This document shows positions 36,382 through 44,860 of a DNA stretch of 64,000 nt, piece by piece; the stretch's first letter is position 1, and each line of letters opens with the position of its first letter. Source of the stretch: JAAYZH01 sp964479695 (GTDB taxonomy: Bacteria; Bacillota; Clostridia; Saccharofermentanales; Fastidiosipilaceae); contig CAYZSO010000004.1 of NCBI GenBank assembly GCA_964479695.1, positions 87,227 to 151,226 on the forward strand. The letters run 5' to 3'. Both the position numbers and the translations under genes were made by a program. Below the pieces are notes generated by a model that had not been told where the DNA came from, searched no databases, and saw nothing but the letters and a program-made list of their open reading frames with translations.

Positions 36382-36498
36382 TTGGCCGCACCTTACGCAC
36401 CTAAATCGAAAATCGAAATTTTTTTGACCACAAGTTTCGCAGGCCGCAATCAACAGTGCCCGCGAATATTTTTTACCGCCTGATTCGTCAGGCCTTAA

Positions 36499-36569
36499 CA
36501 AGCTTCATCAAGCTTCATCAAGTCTCATCAAGCTTCATCAAACCTCATCAAGCTCATCAAGCCTCATCA
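36499..36569. repeat. 10-nt tandem repeat spanning the pdxK stop codon
   Basis: Seven units of AGCTTCATCA and variants on the + strand. On the - strand the unit is TGATGAAGCT, and the TGA stop of the kinase gene (36557-36559) is in the promoter-proximal part of the array. The remaining DNA between 36382 and 36499 shows nothing I can name. Confidence 0.9.
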
Positions 36570-37450
36570 CCGATGCAATAACGCACGATGCGGCCGAGCA
36601 GCGGTTCGTAGCTTACTCCGCGCTCTTGGAAGCCCGGCTGGCTTACGGAGAGGCAGATCGCTCGGTAGACTAAGTCAGCGGCGAAGGTGACAGAATCCAG
36701 GAGATCATGGCCGCTGAAAAGTGCAGCCGTGACAACAGACGCGAAGAGGTCGCCTGTTCCATGCAAGGACGTCGGGTGCAATTCGTTTGGTAATTCGGTG
36801 TAGGGTATTTCGGGACTCATGACTGCATTGTAAATCGTGTAGTCGCGGTGGATACCTTTGAGAATGACTTGGCGGGCGCCTTTGGCCAACAAAGCCTCAC
36901 AGATCTCCTGCCCTTGCTCGTACGAAATATCCTGGCCGCTGTAGGGACGATCCAACAAGATGGCGGCCTCGGTCAAATTGGGCATCAGCAGATCAGCGTA
37001 AGGCACAAGCCGCTTCATGCCGTCACACATGGCATCGGTATACGTGGCGTAGCGGAGGCCGTGGTCGCCCATGACTGGGTCGATAATTCGGAAACTATCC
37101 GGGAAGAGCTTAATGTAGGCGATGATTAACTCGATTTGCTCAGAAGAGCCGAGGAAACCCGTGTATATGCCATCGACCTTAACATCCAACTCCTTCCAAC
37201 TGCGGAAAAAATCCGGCAGGGTCGGTGTAGTGTCCAAGAAGGAGTAAACCGGGAAGGCTGTATGGGCGGAGAGCACAGAAGTCGGCACAGGGCAGACTTC
37301 AACGCCTGCGGCAGAGATAACAGGCATGGCGATGCCCAGGGAGCAATTGCCGTAGCCGCAGATGTCATGTATTGCGGCTACGCGCGGTATCAGGCCGGGT
37401 GTGTACTGGGGTAAAAGAGGTCTTGCCTCTGATTTCGTTTCATTATTCAT
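36557..37450 (-). CDS. Pyridoxal/pyridoxamine kinase, PfkB-like ThiD/PdxK fold
   Basis: ATP-dependent vitamin B6 kinase of 297 residues. Landmarks are the N-terminal VAAIHDICGYGNCSLGIAMPVISAAG, the VLSAHTAFPVYSF strand, DPVMGDHG and the anion-hole/catalytic motif GTGDLFASVVTAAL. This form is the clostridial pyridoxamine kinase type. GGAAGGAT lies about ten bases before ATG 37450. PLP made by such an enzyme would serve the divergently encoded threonine dehydratase and metY further on, but co-regulation is not evident. Confidence 0.88.
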   Translation of the reverse strand: MNNETKSEARPLLPQYTPGLIPRVAAIHDICGYGNCSLGIAMPVISAAGVEVCPVPTSVLSAHTAFPVYSFLDTTPTLPDFFRSWKELDVKVDGIYTGFLGSSEQIELIIAYIKLFPDSFRIIDPVMGDHGLRYATYTDAMCDGMKRLVPYADLLMPNLTEAAILLDRPYSGQDISYEQGQEICEALLAKGARQVILKGIHRDYTIYNAVMSPEIPYTELPNELHPTSLHGTGDLFASVVTAALFSGHDLLDSVTFAADLVYRAICLSVSQPGFQERGVSYEPLLGRIVRYCIGDEA

Positions 37451-37611
37451 TTTATAAGGATCCTTCCGCGTATCTTACTGGGGTTTCCGGGCGAAAACGT
37501 ATGCCAAACTGGGCGAAAACGAACGCCAAAAGAATGGGAGTGTTTTCTCAGGATTTTCTGATTATAATAGATTTCTGAACAATTGTTTAGAGAGTAGGCG
37601 AGAATCCATTT

Positions 37612-38943
37612 ATGAAACAACTTTTACAGGATAGCGATAGTGATTTGCAGGCGACTTTGGCCATCGTAGAGAAGACGAGACAAGCCATTGGTACGGCTGA
37701 TGACCCCTTAACTTGCGAGCGAATTGAAGAGGCGGGAACCTGGCTCTCCGGGCACGTGAAGCACACGCAGCTGCTCTTCAGCGAAGCCTTATCTCAGGCG
37801 AGTCACATGAATGTATATCTCAAGCCCGAGAATATGCAAATTACCGGTGCATACAAGATCAGAGGCGCGTTCTGGAGACTCCACCACCTGACTAATGAAG
37901 AGAAGAAGCATCCGTTGATGACCGCCTCTGCCGGCAACCATGCCCAAGGTGTGGCACGTGCAGCGCGAGACTTGGGCCTTCAGGCGATCGTCGTTATGCC
38001 GGTCACAACGCCGCTGATGAAGATTAATCGCACCAAGGGTTACGGGGCGGAAGTCAGGCTCTACGGGGATTCGTTCGACGAGAGTTTTGCTTATGCAGTT
38101 TCGGAGGCCAAAGCCCAAGACTACACCTTTGTCCACCCTTTTGATGATCTGATCTTGGCTCAAGGCCAAGGCTCTGTCGCAGTGGAAGTCTTGCAGGACA
38201 TGCCGGACATTGACCTGTTCTTAGTCCCGGTCGGAGGCGGCGGCTTAGCAGCCGGCGTTGCTTCTTATATCAAGCAGAAGAGACCCGCCGCAAAGGTTCT
38301 GGCTATCGAACCTGCCGGTGCAAATTCGCTGGAACTCGCGCTTGCGCAAGGCTTCCCTGCCACCCTTCGCTCAGTTGACACAATTGCGGATGGTGTTGCT
38401 GTTGCCCGAATCGGCAGCCATGTTTTCCCGTATTTGGAAAAATATCTGGATGGTGTGATCACGGTCCGCGACGAAGAGCTTGTCGGCACTTTCTTAGATG
38501 TTATGGAATCCGAAAAGATGATTGTGGAAAATGCCGGCCTGCTTTCGGTTGCGGCTTTGAAACATTTGGACAACCATCCCGAACTAGGCTTGACTCCCGA
38601 TTCCAAAGTCTGCTGCATCATGAGCGGTGGCAATATGGATGTCATCACCATGTCTTCACTGGTCCAACATGGCTTAATTGCCAGAAACCGCATCTTCACA
38701 TTCTCCGTCCTGCTGCCGGACCGCCCAGGCCAATTGGAGAAAATCGCTCATATCGTGGCGGCTCACCGCGGCAACATCATTCACTTGGAACACAATCAGT
38801 TTGTGTCGATCAACCGAAATGCCGCCGTGGAGCTTCAAGTAACACTGGAAGCCTTCGGTCCCGATCATAAACAAGAAATTATGGACGCTCTGAAAGCCGA
38901 CGGCTTCAACCCTTACATCATCAACTCGTCAACGGTGTATTAG
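37612..38943 (+). CDS. ilvA: Threonine ammonia-lyase (PLP-dependent, ACT domain)
   Basis: Converts threonine to 2-oxobutyrate and ammonia. The PLP lysine lies in KPENMQITGAYKIRGAFW, the Gly-rich phosphate loop is VPVGGGGLAAGVASY and the substrate loop is TASAGNHAQGVARAA. From about residue 365, FSVLLPDRPGQLEKIAHIV forms one ACT-like regulatory domain. The product has 443 residues. A ~40-residue N-terminal extension precedes the catalytic core. No ilv neighbours exist, so biosynthetic (IlvA) versus catabolic (TdcB) role is open; the ACT domain is of the short type. Confidence 0.9.
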   Translation: MKQLLQDSDSDLQATLAIVEKTRQAIGTADDPLTCERIEEAGTWLSGHVKHTQLLFSEALSQASHMNVYLKPENMQITGAYKIRGAFWRLHHLTNEEKKHPLMTASAGNHAQGVARAARDLGLQAIVVMPVTTPLMKINRTKGYGAEVRLYGDSFDESFAYAVSEAKAQDYTFVHPFDDLILAQGQGSVAVEVLQDMPDIDLFLVPVGGGGLAAGVASYIKQKRPAAKVLAIEPAGANSLELALAQGFPATLRSVDTIADGVAVARIGSHVFPYLEKYLDGVITVRDEELVGTFLDVMESEKMIVENAGLLSVAALKHLDNHPELGLTPDSKVCCIMSGGNMDVITMSSLVQHGLIARNRIFTFSVLLPDRPGQLEKIAHIVAAHRGNIIHLEHNQFVSINRNAAVELQVTLEAFGPDHKQEIMDALKADGFNPYIINSSTVY

Positions 38944-38946
38944 TCT

Positions 38947-38968
38947 CCGCCGTTGGTGGCGGTCTTTT
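38947..38968 (+). terminator. Rho-independent terminator after threonine dehydratase
   Basis: CCGCC-GTTGGT-GGCGG followed by TCTTTT, four bases after the stop codon. Confidence 0.7.
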
Positions 38969-38969
38969 C

Positions 38970-39001
38970 ACTACATAAGTTTATTTTTAAACCTATGTAG
39001 T
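38970..39001. repeat. ACTACATAAGTTTA palindrome, copy 1
   Basis: ACTACATAAGTTTA and TAAACCTATGTAGT (one mismatch) flank TTTT-type spacer sequence. One of four related palindromes in the window, here in a gap between convergent genes. Confidence 0.9.
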
Positions 39002-39032
39002 AGATTGCGCGTGGATGACACGCGTGAGTTAA

Positions 39033-39923
39033 TTATTTGACGGAGAAACGCGTTGTTGTTGAGGATGTGGGTTCACTAGAGTTTTCGGAAGTTGAGAACC
39101 AGATCCCGCCATGTGCGCGGGATAAGAAGACAATGAAGGGGTTTTGGTCAGCTTTCTCCACCTGAAAACAGATATAGCCGATGGAAGTTTCTCCCACATG
39201 GATGGTTGATAAGACCGGCGTAATTGCACGGAACAGAGAAACATCGCCGTACATGCGTCCGTCTTCGCGAGCCAAAGAGAAGAAGTAGGGGCTTACGCCA
39301 ACGGCTTCACCATTTTTCGAGGCTGTGATCTTCACCAACACCTGGGCAACCAAATATTCATAGCCGGGATCCGGATCCGGGTTTACGGTACTGGCATCTT
39401 TGACCATCTGGAGCGCCTCCGTACCGCGGTAAATTTGCTGCACAGATACATCTGCACGGAAGGGGTCAAAAAGCGTGTCATAGCCGTCGAAATGGGCAGT
39501 TTCACCCGGTGCCAAAGGATTGCGGATGGAACCCGGCTGCGCGTTCGGCACTGTAGGATTCAGGAAATCATCAATCAAGTTGCCGAACGCATCACGAGTG
39601 GTGGAAGAAGTGGAGATTTCGGCAGTCTGTCCGCTTGTTTCAGCAGAAGAGGGCCTGGATGTCCCCCCGTTTACTCCGGACGTAGTTGTCTCTTCTCTAC
39701 TTGTTGTAGGCACATCGTCTGTCGTTCCGGTTATTTCAACAGGGGTAGTGGTTTCTGAATTTGAAGTGGTCATTGAGGCGTCTGTTGTATTTGCAGGATC
39801 TGAAGACATGGATCCATCTGGCGACGAGGTATTTACGACCGGCGGTTCGACGCGACGGCAAGACGCAAGGGTCAGACTAAGACCCAAAAGTACAGCTGTG
39901 GCAAGTCGCGTAAATTGTTTCAT
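39033..39923 (-). CDS. Lipoprotein with DUF4352-like C-terminal domain
   Basis: The 296-residue product begins MKQFTRLATAVLLGLSLTLASC, a lipoprotein signal with lipobox LASC. Residues ~25-110 are a Ser/Thr-rich linker. The C-terminal ~170 residues resemble DUF4352/telokin-like Ig domains (ETAHFDGYDTLFDPFRADVSVQQIYRG, YLVAQVLVKITASKNG). ATG 39923 is chosen because GGAG lies upstream; the TTG at 39941 is within that site. Function unknown; probably an exported, cell-surface protein. Confidence 0.78.
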   Translation of the reverse strand: MKQFTRLATAVLLGLSLTLASCRRVEPPVVNTSSPDGSMSSDPANTTDASMTTSNSETTTPVEITGTTDDVPTTSREETTTSGVNGGTSRPSSAETSGQTAEISTSSTTRDAFGNLIDDFLNPTVPNAQPGSIRNPLAPGETAHFDGYDTLFDPFRADVSVQQIYRGTEALQMVKDASTVNPDPDPGYEYLVAQVLVKITASKNGEAVGVSPYFFSLAREDGRMYGDVSLFRAITPVLSTIHVGETSIGYICFQVEKADQNPFIVFLSRAHGGIWFSTSENSSEPTSSTTTRFSVK

Positions 39924-40030
39924 GGTAAGTAGTTTCTCCAATATTGGTATCGTATCAATAGCGCTTCTGTCTGCTTTTCTTCATGGACTTTCTTATTGTA
40001 GCGAAAATACACCCTATTTCCAAGACTTCC

Positions 40031-40122
40031 CCCGAAATTTAACCGAACCGGACCGAAACGAATCGCCGAATTGAGCCGAATTGGGCCGAATTTAATCGAA
40101 TCGAACCGAAATTAACCGAATT
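40031..40122. repeat. Degenerate CCGAA/TCGAA repeat
   Basis: Units such as AACCGAA, GGACCGAA, GAGCCGAA and AATCGAA repeat about eleven times in the gap upstream of the lipoprotein gene. The same gap (39942-40264) then carries a G11 run, a TTTGGCCAAA palindrome and a possible promoter. Confidence 0.8.
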
Positions 40123-40139
40123 CACTGGCTAAGGATGAA

Positions 40140-40168
40140 GGGGTGGGGGGGGGGGCTTTGGCCAAAGC
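40140..40168. repeat. G4-T-G11 tract abutting a GCTTTGGCCAAAGC palindrome
   Basis: GGGG, T, then eleven G (40145-40155) run directly into the 14-base palindrome at 40155-40168. Confidence 0.95.
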
Positions 40169-40190
40169 AATATTTTCGTGTGAAGTTTCA

Positions 40191-40219
40191 TTGACTTTGC
40201 TACAATAGGATCATATCTT
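40191..40219 (+). promoter_or_regulatory. Possible promoter of the Yip1-like gene
   Basis: TTGACT (40191-40196) and TATCTT (40214-40219) with a 17-base spacer, about 45 bases before the start codon. Confidence 0.4.
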
Positions 40220-40264
40220 GTACCTTATATTTATTCTGAATAGATATTTTGAAGGAGGATTCGT

Positions 40265-41212
40265 ATGGACAATCCCAGCAAGAACAACCAGAACTATGAT
40301 GGAAGTTATGACCCGAATCAAGATGGTTATGATTATCCTTCGCAGGATGACCCGAGAGATGCCAGAGATCCGAGAGCCGGCAGATACGATTCACAACGAG
40401 GTGGGTACCCCGACGATTCGCAACGAGGTGGGTACCCCGACGAGTCGCAGCAGGGCGGGTATCCGGACGAGTCGCAGCAGGGCGGGTACCCGGACGATTA
40501 TCGAGTACCTTCATCTGACAGGTACGATCCCGAATACGATCCTGAATATGAAGAACCGTATTATAAGGATGAGAGCCAAGGGGCTGAGCAGAACTATACG
40601 GACGGCTACCGTAAAGGACCTTCGAAACCCAATCGACAAGTGAATGATGAGATTAACCAGATTGTGCAGGAAACTCTTGTTTGGTTGAAGAGCTTCTTTT
40701 CTGCAGATTACACGGATTCCGTGTTGCTGGCGAAGAAGTCTCACGGCCAATATGCGTGGGCGCTGCTCTTTTTGGTCTACTTCATTCTCTTTCCTTTGTC
40801 TCAGTTATTCGGCAGTTTGCGCTTGGATCTAGGCGCAGGCGCGAATGTTGCGACTTGGGCGTTTGGTATTCTTCAATCCGTCTTGGACTTCGGTGTGATG
40901 ACCGGTGTGTTATTGCTGGCCCAAGTGGTCTTTAACGAATTTTCGGATTGGTGGAGACCGGTCAATGCGGCGGCTGTTTGCTTACTTCCTCGCATACTCT
41001 TGATGCCGTTCAGTATTCTCTTCGGTGCGTTGAACATTGTTTTCTTCAATGAGTTACTCGCTATCTTGGCCACAATCGTTACGGTTATGACCATCCTGCT
41101 GATGCGTCGCTTCATGACGGAAAACCCGGGGAGCAAGAGCAGAACCTGGATTGTCACTGTTTTGATTGTTCTTTACCTTGTTTTGCGAAGCGGAATTATG
41201 CGGATCCGTTAG
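40265..41212 (+). CDS. Yip1-like multi-pass membrane protein with Gly-Tyr-Pro-Asp repeats
   Basis: Unrecognised protein of 315 residues. Residues 30-85 are hydrophilic and contain a nine-residue unit of the type SQ(R/Q)GGYPD(D/E) repeated four times; the coding DNA is nearly identical between units. Five or six hydrophobic segments follow from about residue 160 (ALLFLVYFILFPLSQLF onward), reminiscent of Yip1/DUF1282 proteins. GAAGGAGG precedes ATG 40265. A disordered cytoplasmic tail plus a membrane bundle is the likely form; function unknown. Confidence 0.7.
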   Translation: MDNPSKNNQNYDGSYDPNQDGYDYPSQDDPRDARDPRAGRYDSQRGGYPDDSQRGGYPDESQQGGYPDESQQGGYPDDYRVPSSDRYDPEYDPEYEEPYYKDESQGAEQNYTDGYRKGPSKPNRQVNDEINQIVQETLVWLKSFFSADYTDSVLLAKKSHGQYAWALLFLVYFILFPLSQLFGSLRLDLGAGANVATWAFGILQSVLDFGVMTGVLLLAQVVFNEFSDWWRPVNAAAVCLLPRILLMPFSILFGALNIVFFNELLAILATIVTVMTILLMRRFMTENPGSKSRTWIVTVLIVLYLVLRSGIMRIR

Positions 41213-41214
41213 AG

Positions 41215-41316
41215 GAGCCGGCACGTCAACGGCCTGCACGTCAGCACGTCGGCACGTCGGCACATCAACGGCCTGAACGTCAGCGGGCCCGCACGTCAGC
41301 GAGCCTGAACGTCAAC
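41215..41316. repeat. Degenerate GCACGTCAAC-type tandem repeat between convergent genes
   Basis: Units CACGTCAACGGCCTG, CACGTCAGCACGTCGG and AACGTCAGCGGGCC repeat about nine times, directly after the Yip1-like stop and up to the dCMP deaminase stop. No T tract or stable terminator is visible. Confidence 0.85.
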
Positions 41317-41320
41317 AGAA

Positions 41321-41818
41321 CTACACATCCTCTTCGCGGAAAGAAACCGTGATTGAGTCATGAGTGGCAATGAATTTACGGTAGGTTACACCGGCACCGT
41401 CGAAGATGCGTTTGGAGACTTTGACAACCTCTGTTTCTTTGTATTTATCGGAGATGAATACCACTTCGCGGATGCCGGATTGCACGATGGCCTTCGCACA
41501 TTCATTGCAGGGGAAGAGCGCTACGTAAATCCGGCAGTCGGCAAGTGAGGTACCCGGATTATTCAGGATTGCGTTTAGCTCAGCGTGGCAGACGTAGGCG
41601 TATTTCGTATCCATGAAATTCCCCTCCCGTTCCCAGGGAAATTCATCATCGGATAAGCCGATAGGGAAGCCATTATAGCCTGTGGAAATGATCTTGTTCT
41701 GCGGGCTGACGATGCATGCTCCGACTTGCGTTCCGGGGTCTTTGCTCCTGCGCGCAGCCATCAGAGCCACGCCCATGAAGTACTCATCCCAGGAAATGTA
41801 ATTCTCTCGTTTCGGCAT
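41321..41818 (-). CDS. Deoxycytidylate (dCMP) deaminase
   Basis: Zinc enzyme of 165 residues giving dUMP for thymidylate synthesis. Visible motifs: ISWDEYFMGVALMAARRSKDP, the zinc/catalytic motif HAELNAI and the second zinc motif PCNECAKAI, with VGACIVSPQNKIISTGYNGFP between. Length is typical for the ComEB/DCTD group. Start is ATG 41818; upstream CCGGAGGTTTCTGA is a reasonable ribosome site. Confidence 0.93.
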   Translation of the reverse strand: MPKRENYISWDEYFMGVALMAARRSKDPGTQVGACIVSPQNKIISTGYNGFPIGLSDDEFPWEREGNFMDTKYAYVCHAELNAILNNPGTSLADCRIYVALFPCNECAKAIVQSGIREVVFISDKYKETEVVKVSKRIFDGAGVTYRKFIATHDSITVSFREEDV

Positions 41819-41860
41819 TCAGAAACCTCCGGGTTCTTGTTTTCAAATTTGAGTTCTGCG

Positions 41861-41875
41861 TCTTTGGCCAAAGCC
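41861..41875. repeat. Intergenic TTTGGCCAAAGCC palindrome copy
   Basis: TCTTTGGCCAAAGCC between dCMP deaminase and PBP1A; exact core 41863-41872. It is followed by CGCCCCCC as at several other copies. Confidence 0.95.
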
Positions 41876-41934
41876 GCCCCCCTCAACCCTATTCCGAGGT
41901 TCAAGAGAGAGCGGAGTTGTGGAAGGAAAGGGAC

Positions 41935-44487
41935 TTAGCGCTGGTCACCAACCATGTAGTTGATCGGAGCGCCCGAGTTGGAATGGACGCCGCAGGGCAG
42001 GGAAGGAGTTAAGGGGTTGCCGGCCTTGAAGTACATCGTGCGGACGTGGCCTGCACAACCCGGTGTAGCAAGTTGACCGGAAATCGTGCAGATGTCCAGC
42101 GCGACAATGCCTGCCGGTCTGACCCAGTCCGCCGCCGGCAGATCCTGGTGTGAATCCTTCATGAAATCACCCACCAAATCATGGATGTGATAGAAATCTT
42201 TCCACTCAATGTAGGTCTGTTTCAGACGGTTATCGAAACCGTACCAACCGACCGAAGTGTAGTAGGGCGATTGCATGATCATCCATTCATCGTTGCGGTT
42301 GTTGGAGGTTCCGGTTTTGGCCGAGGAAGCAATGGCTTCACCCGCTGCATTTGTCAAATGCCCGACACCCGCTGCGGTACCTCTGTAACGCGTTCCGCCG
42401 GTGCTGCCATTCAGAACTTCTTCCATAATGGTCTGCATCATATAAGCGGACTCAGGCTGGAAGACTTGGATGAAGTCGGGCGTGTTGTCCAGAATAACCG
42501 TGCCGTTCTTATCGAGAACTTGTGTGTAAGGTTTCGCGGGGGTGTAGAGACCTCCATTCGGGAAAGTCTTAAAAGCGTCCGCCATCCGCAGTGGAGATGT
42601 ACCATAAGTTAAACCACCGGTAGCGAGCGACAGCTGCACCGGATCGTTGGAAAGGTCGATACCCATTTGCTTCAAAATGTTCTTGGAACTGGCGACGCCG
42701 ACTTTGTCCAAAACCTTAACTGCCGGAACGTTGTTCGAAATTTTGACGATATCTTCTACATTCATGTTGCCGTAGTAAGAATCGTACGAGTTTTTCGGCC
42801 AAGGCGTGTCCGGGAAGTGAGGATCCATGTACACCGGCTCATCCACAATGATCGTTGCTGGCGTAATGAGATTCATATCGAGCGCGGGACCGTACACAGC
42901 AAGGGGTTTGATCGAAGATGCAGGTTGCCTGCGCATATCCGTGGCGCGGTCCATAACTAAGTTTGCGGTCTTGGGCCCATAGCCTCCCTGGATCGCGACC
43001 ACGGTGTTGTTCTGGTTATCGATCACCGCGACACCCGCTTGGGGCGCTTCGGGGGAGTTCACATAGTCGCCGGGCTCGGTCTGGAAATAGTCAATGTTGC
43101 TGAAGTAAGCGTCCAAATTCGCCTGCATCGCACTATCTTGCGTGGTGTGAATCTGAAGGCCGCCATTCATAACCATACGATAAGCGATTGCCTCGGAGTA
43201 GCCCTTCTGGGTGACCAAGTCGTTGATCACTTCCTGGACGGCATATTCTTCGAAATAGGAATTGATCGATGTGGTCGGCTGCTGGATGGTCTGCTGGTTA
43301 TAGACCAATTCGTAATTCATAGCCTCTTCAAACTGGGCGGCACTGATATGTCCTTCATCAACCATCGCCTGCAGAACGACGCGCTGGCGCCTCTGGGCGT
43401 TCTTCCGCCCGAGCTCCGTTCTGGGGTTGTAGGATGATGGGCTCTTCGGAATTCCGGCCAAAAGCGCACATTCCGCAAGATTAAGCTCGGAAGCATTTTT
43501 ACCGAAATATGCTTTCGCCGCGGATTGAATCCCCACATAGTTGTTCCCCATTGGCACCATATTGAGATACAGATCCATAATCTGGGGCTTCTTGAGGGTA
43601 TCTGTCAGCTTCACGGCGCGGTACCATTCCTGCACCTTACGCTGAATGGAGACTTGATCTTCACCGGTCAGCATTTTGACGGTCTGTTGGGTGATCGTGG
43701 AACCGCCATGGGCGTCTCCGGAGCCGAAAACGCCAATCACCGCACTGATAATTCTTCGCGGATCAATGCCGATATTCGTCTCAAATGTACGATCCTCAAT
43801 GGAAATAAAGGCTTCGTCAATATACGTGTTGGCGACCTCGCTGTAATCAACAAGCTCGCGATTGATATTGCTGGTTCCGGTCAGAGCTGCGATTTCTGTT
43901 CCATTCGAATCATAGACATAAGAGGTTAAATTCTCTTCAATATTAAAGAGATCTGTCGAGAGCTCTGTCGCTGTGGAAATATAGCCAACGACTATGCCGA
44001 TTCCTGTTCCGCCTGCGAAGAGAATCGCAACCGCCAAAATAATGACCAGAAGCAAAACCAGTTTGCCGGCAAATTTCCCCAGAATTCCTGCCGGGGTCAG
44101 GCTGTTACTCGGCAGATCGGGCTTCCCGGAGACGCGTTTACGGAGATTGAACTTGACGCGCTTCAGTTCGCGGCGCTTGATTTTCTCTCGTCGTTCGGCG
44201 TCATAGGCCTTTCTCTTCTGATCAAGGCTCTGCTGGTTGCTGTCCGGCGTGGATTTCAGTTTCGCACCGGAGTTTACCGGCTTATTCTTGTTCGCACCGG
44301 AGCTTACCGGTCTGCTGTTGGCAGAACTCAACTTGGCGGAAGAGTTCTTGGCATAACTCGGCTTGGCGGGAGAGTATCCGGAATCCACTCGCGAGGGAGT
44401 AGGCTTCGCTTGGGGGGTAACAGAGGAGGGCGTGGGCTGTGGCTTAGCCGCATCGGATCCCGGCCTCCGAAATTCGTTATCGTTCAT
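41935..44487 (-). CDS. Class A penicillin-binding protein (PBP1A-like)
   Basis: Bifunctional glycosyltransferase/transpeptidase of 850 residues. An N-terminal ~135-residue Ser/Pro/Lys/Asn-rich cytoplasmic region is followed by one membrane helix (GKLVLLLVIILAVAILFAG). The GT51 domain has EDRTFETNIGIDPRRI and GGSTITQQTVKML. The transpeptidase domain has SSIK in RRQPASSIKPLAVYG, SNN in KISNNVPAVK and KTGTSNNRND. I chose ATG 44487, preceded by GAGG, over the upstream frame start. It is divergent from a MurE-like ligase gene. Confidence 0.94.
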   Translation of the reverse strand: MNDNEFRRPGSDAAKPQPTPSSVTPQAKPTPSRVDSGYSPAKPSYAKNSSAKLSSANSRPVSSGANKNKPVNSGAKLKSTPDSNQQSLDQKRKAYDAERREKIKRRELKRVKFNLRKRVSGKPDLPSNSLTPAGILGKFAGKLVLLLVIILAVAILFAGGTGIGIVVGYISTATELSTDLFNIEENLTSYVYDSNGTEIAALTGTSNINRELVDYSEVANTYIDEAFISIEDRTFETNIGIDPRRIISAVIGVFGSGDAHGGSTITQQTVKMLTGEDQVSIQRKVQEWYRAVKLTDTLKKPQIMDLYLNMVPMGNNYVGIQSAAKAYFGKNASELNLAECALLAGIPKSPSSYNPRTELGRKNAQRRQRVVLQAMVDEGHISAAQFEEAMNYELVYNQQTIQQPTTSINSYFEEYAVQEVINDLVTQKGYSEAIAYRMVMNGGLQIHTTQDSAMQANLDAYFSNIDYFQTEPGDYVNSPEAPQAGVAVIDNQNNTVVAIQGGYGPKTANLVMDRATDMRRQPASSIKPLAVYGPALDMNLITPATIIVDEPVYMDPHFPDTPWPKNSYDSYYGNMNVEDIVKISNNVPAVKVLDKVGVASSKNILKQMGIDLSNDPVQLSLATGGLTYGTSPLRMADAFKTFPNGGLYTPAKPYTQVLDKNGTVILDNTPDFIQVFQPESAYMMQTIMEEVLNGSTGGTRYRGTAAGVGHLTNAAGEAIASSAKTGTSNNRNDEWMIMQSPYYTSVGWYGFDNRLKQTYIEWKDFYHIHDLVGDFMKDSHQDLPAADWVRPAGIVALDICTISGQLATPGCAGHVRTMYFKAGNPLTPSLPCGVHSNSGAPINYMVGDQR

Positions 44488-44860
44488 GTGTGTCCTCGTT
44501 GTGCCGTCATGAGACGGCTGCCTCGTGGCTGTGGTGTTCCACTGTCGCGAGGTCTTTTGAAATATGGGATTGCTAAGCAATTATACCATGCAAATCCGCC
44601 GAGATATAGGCAGGTCAACGGGCGATCAGTAGCCGATCATTTGCCCTCATTTGCCGATCATTGCGCAGCCCTTTGCTCCATTGTCAGCCCATTTTCGACT
44701 ATACTAGGGTGACACGTAGCGTAAGCACTGCAATAAACGAATATGCGAGGCGTATAGCGCAAGCGTTGTTGAGAACGAAACTCGGCGTCGCGCAGCACAA
44801 ACGCTGCAACGACGCTGCTGTAAACAGATATTTCAAGCAAATGAGGCAAGAGACAAGAAC

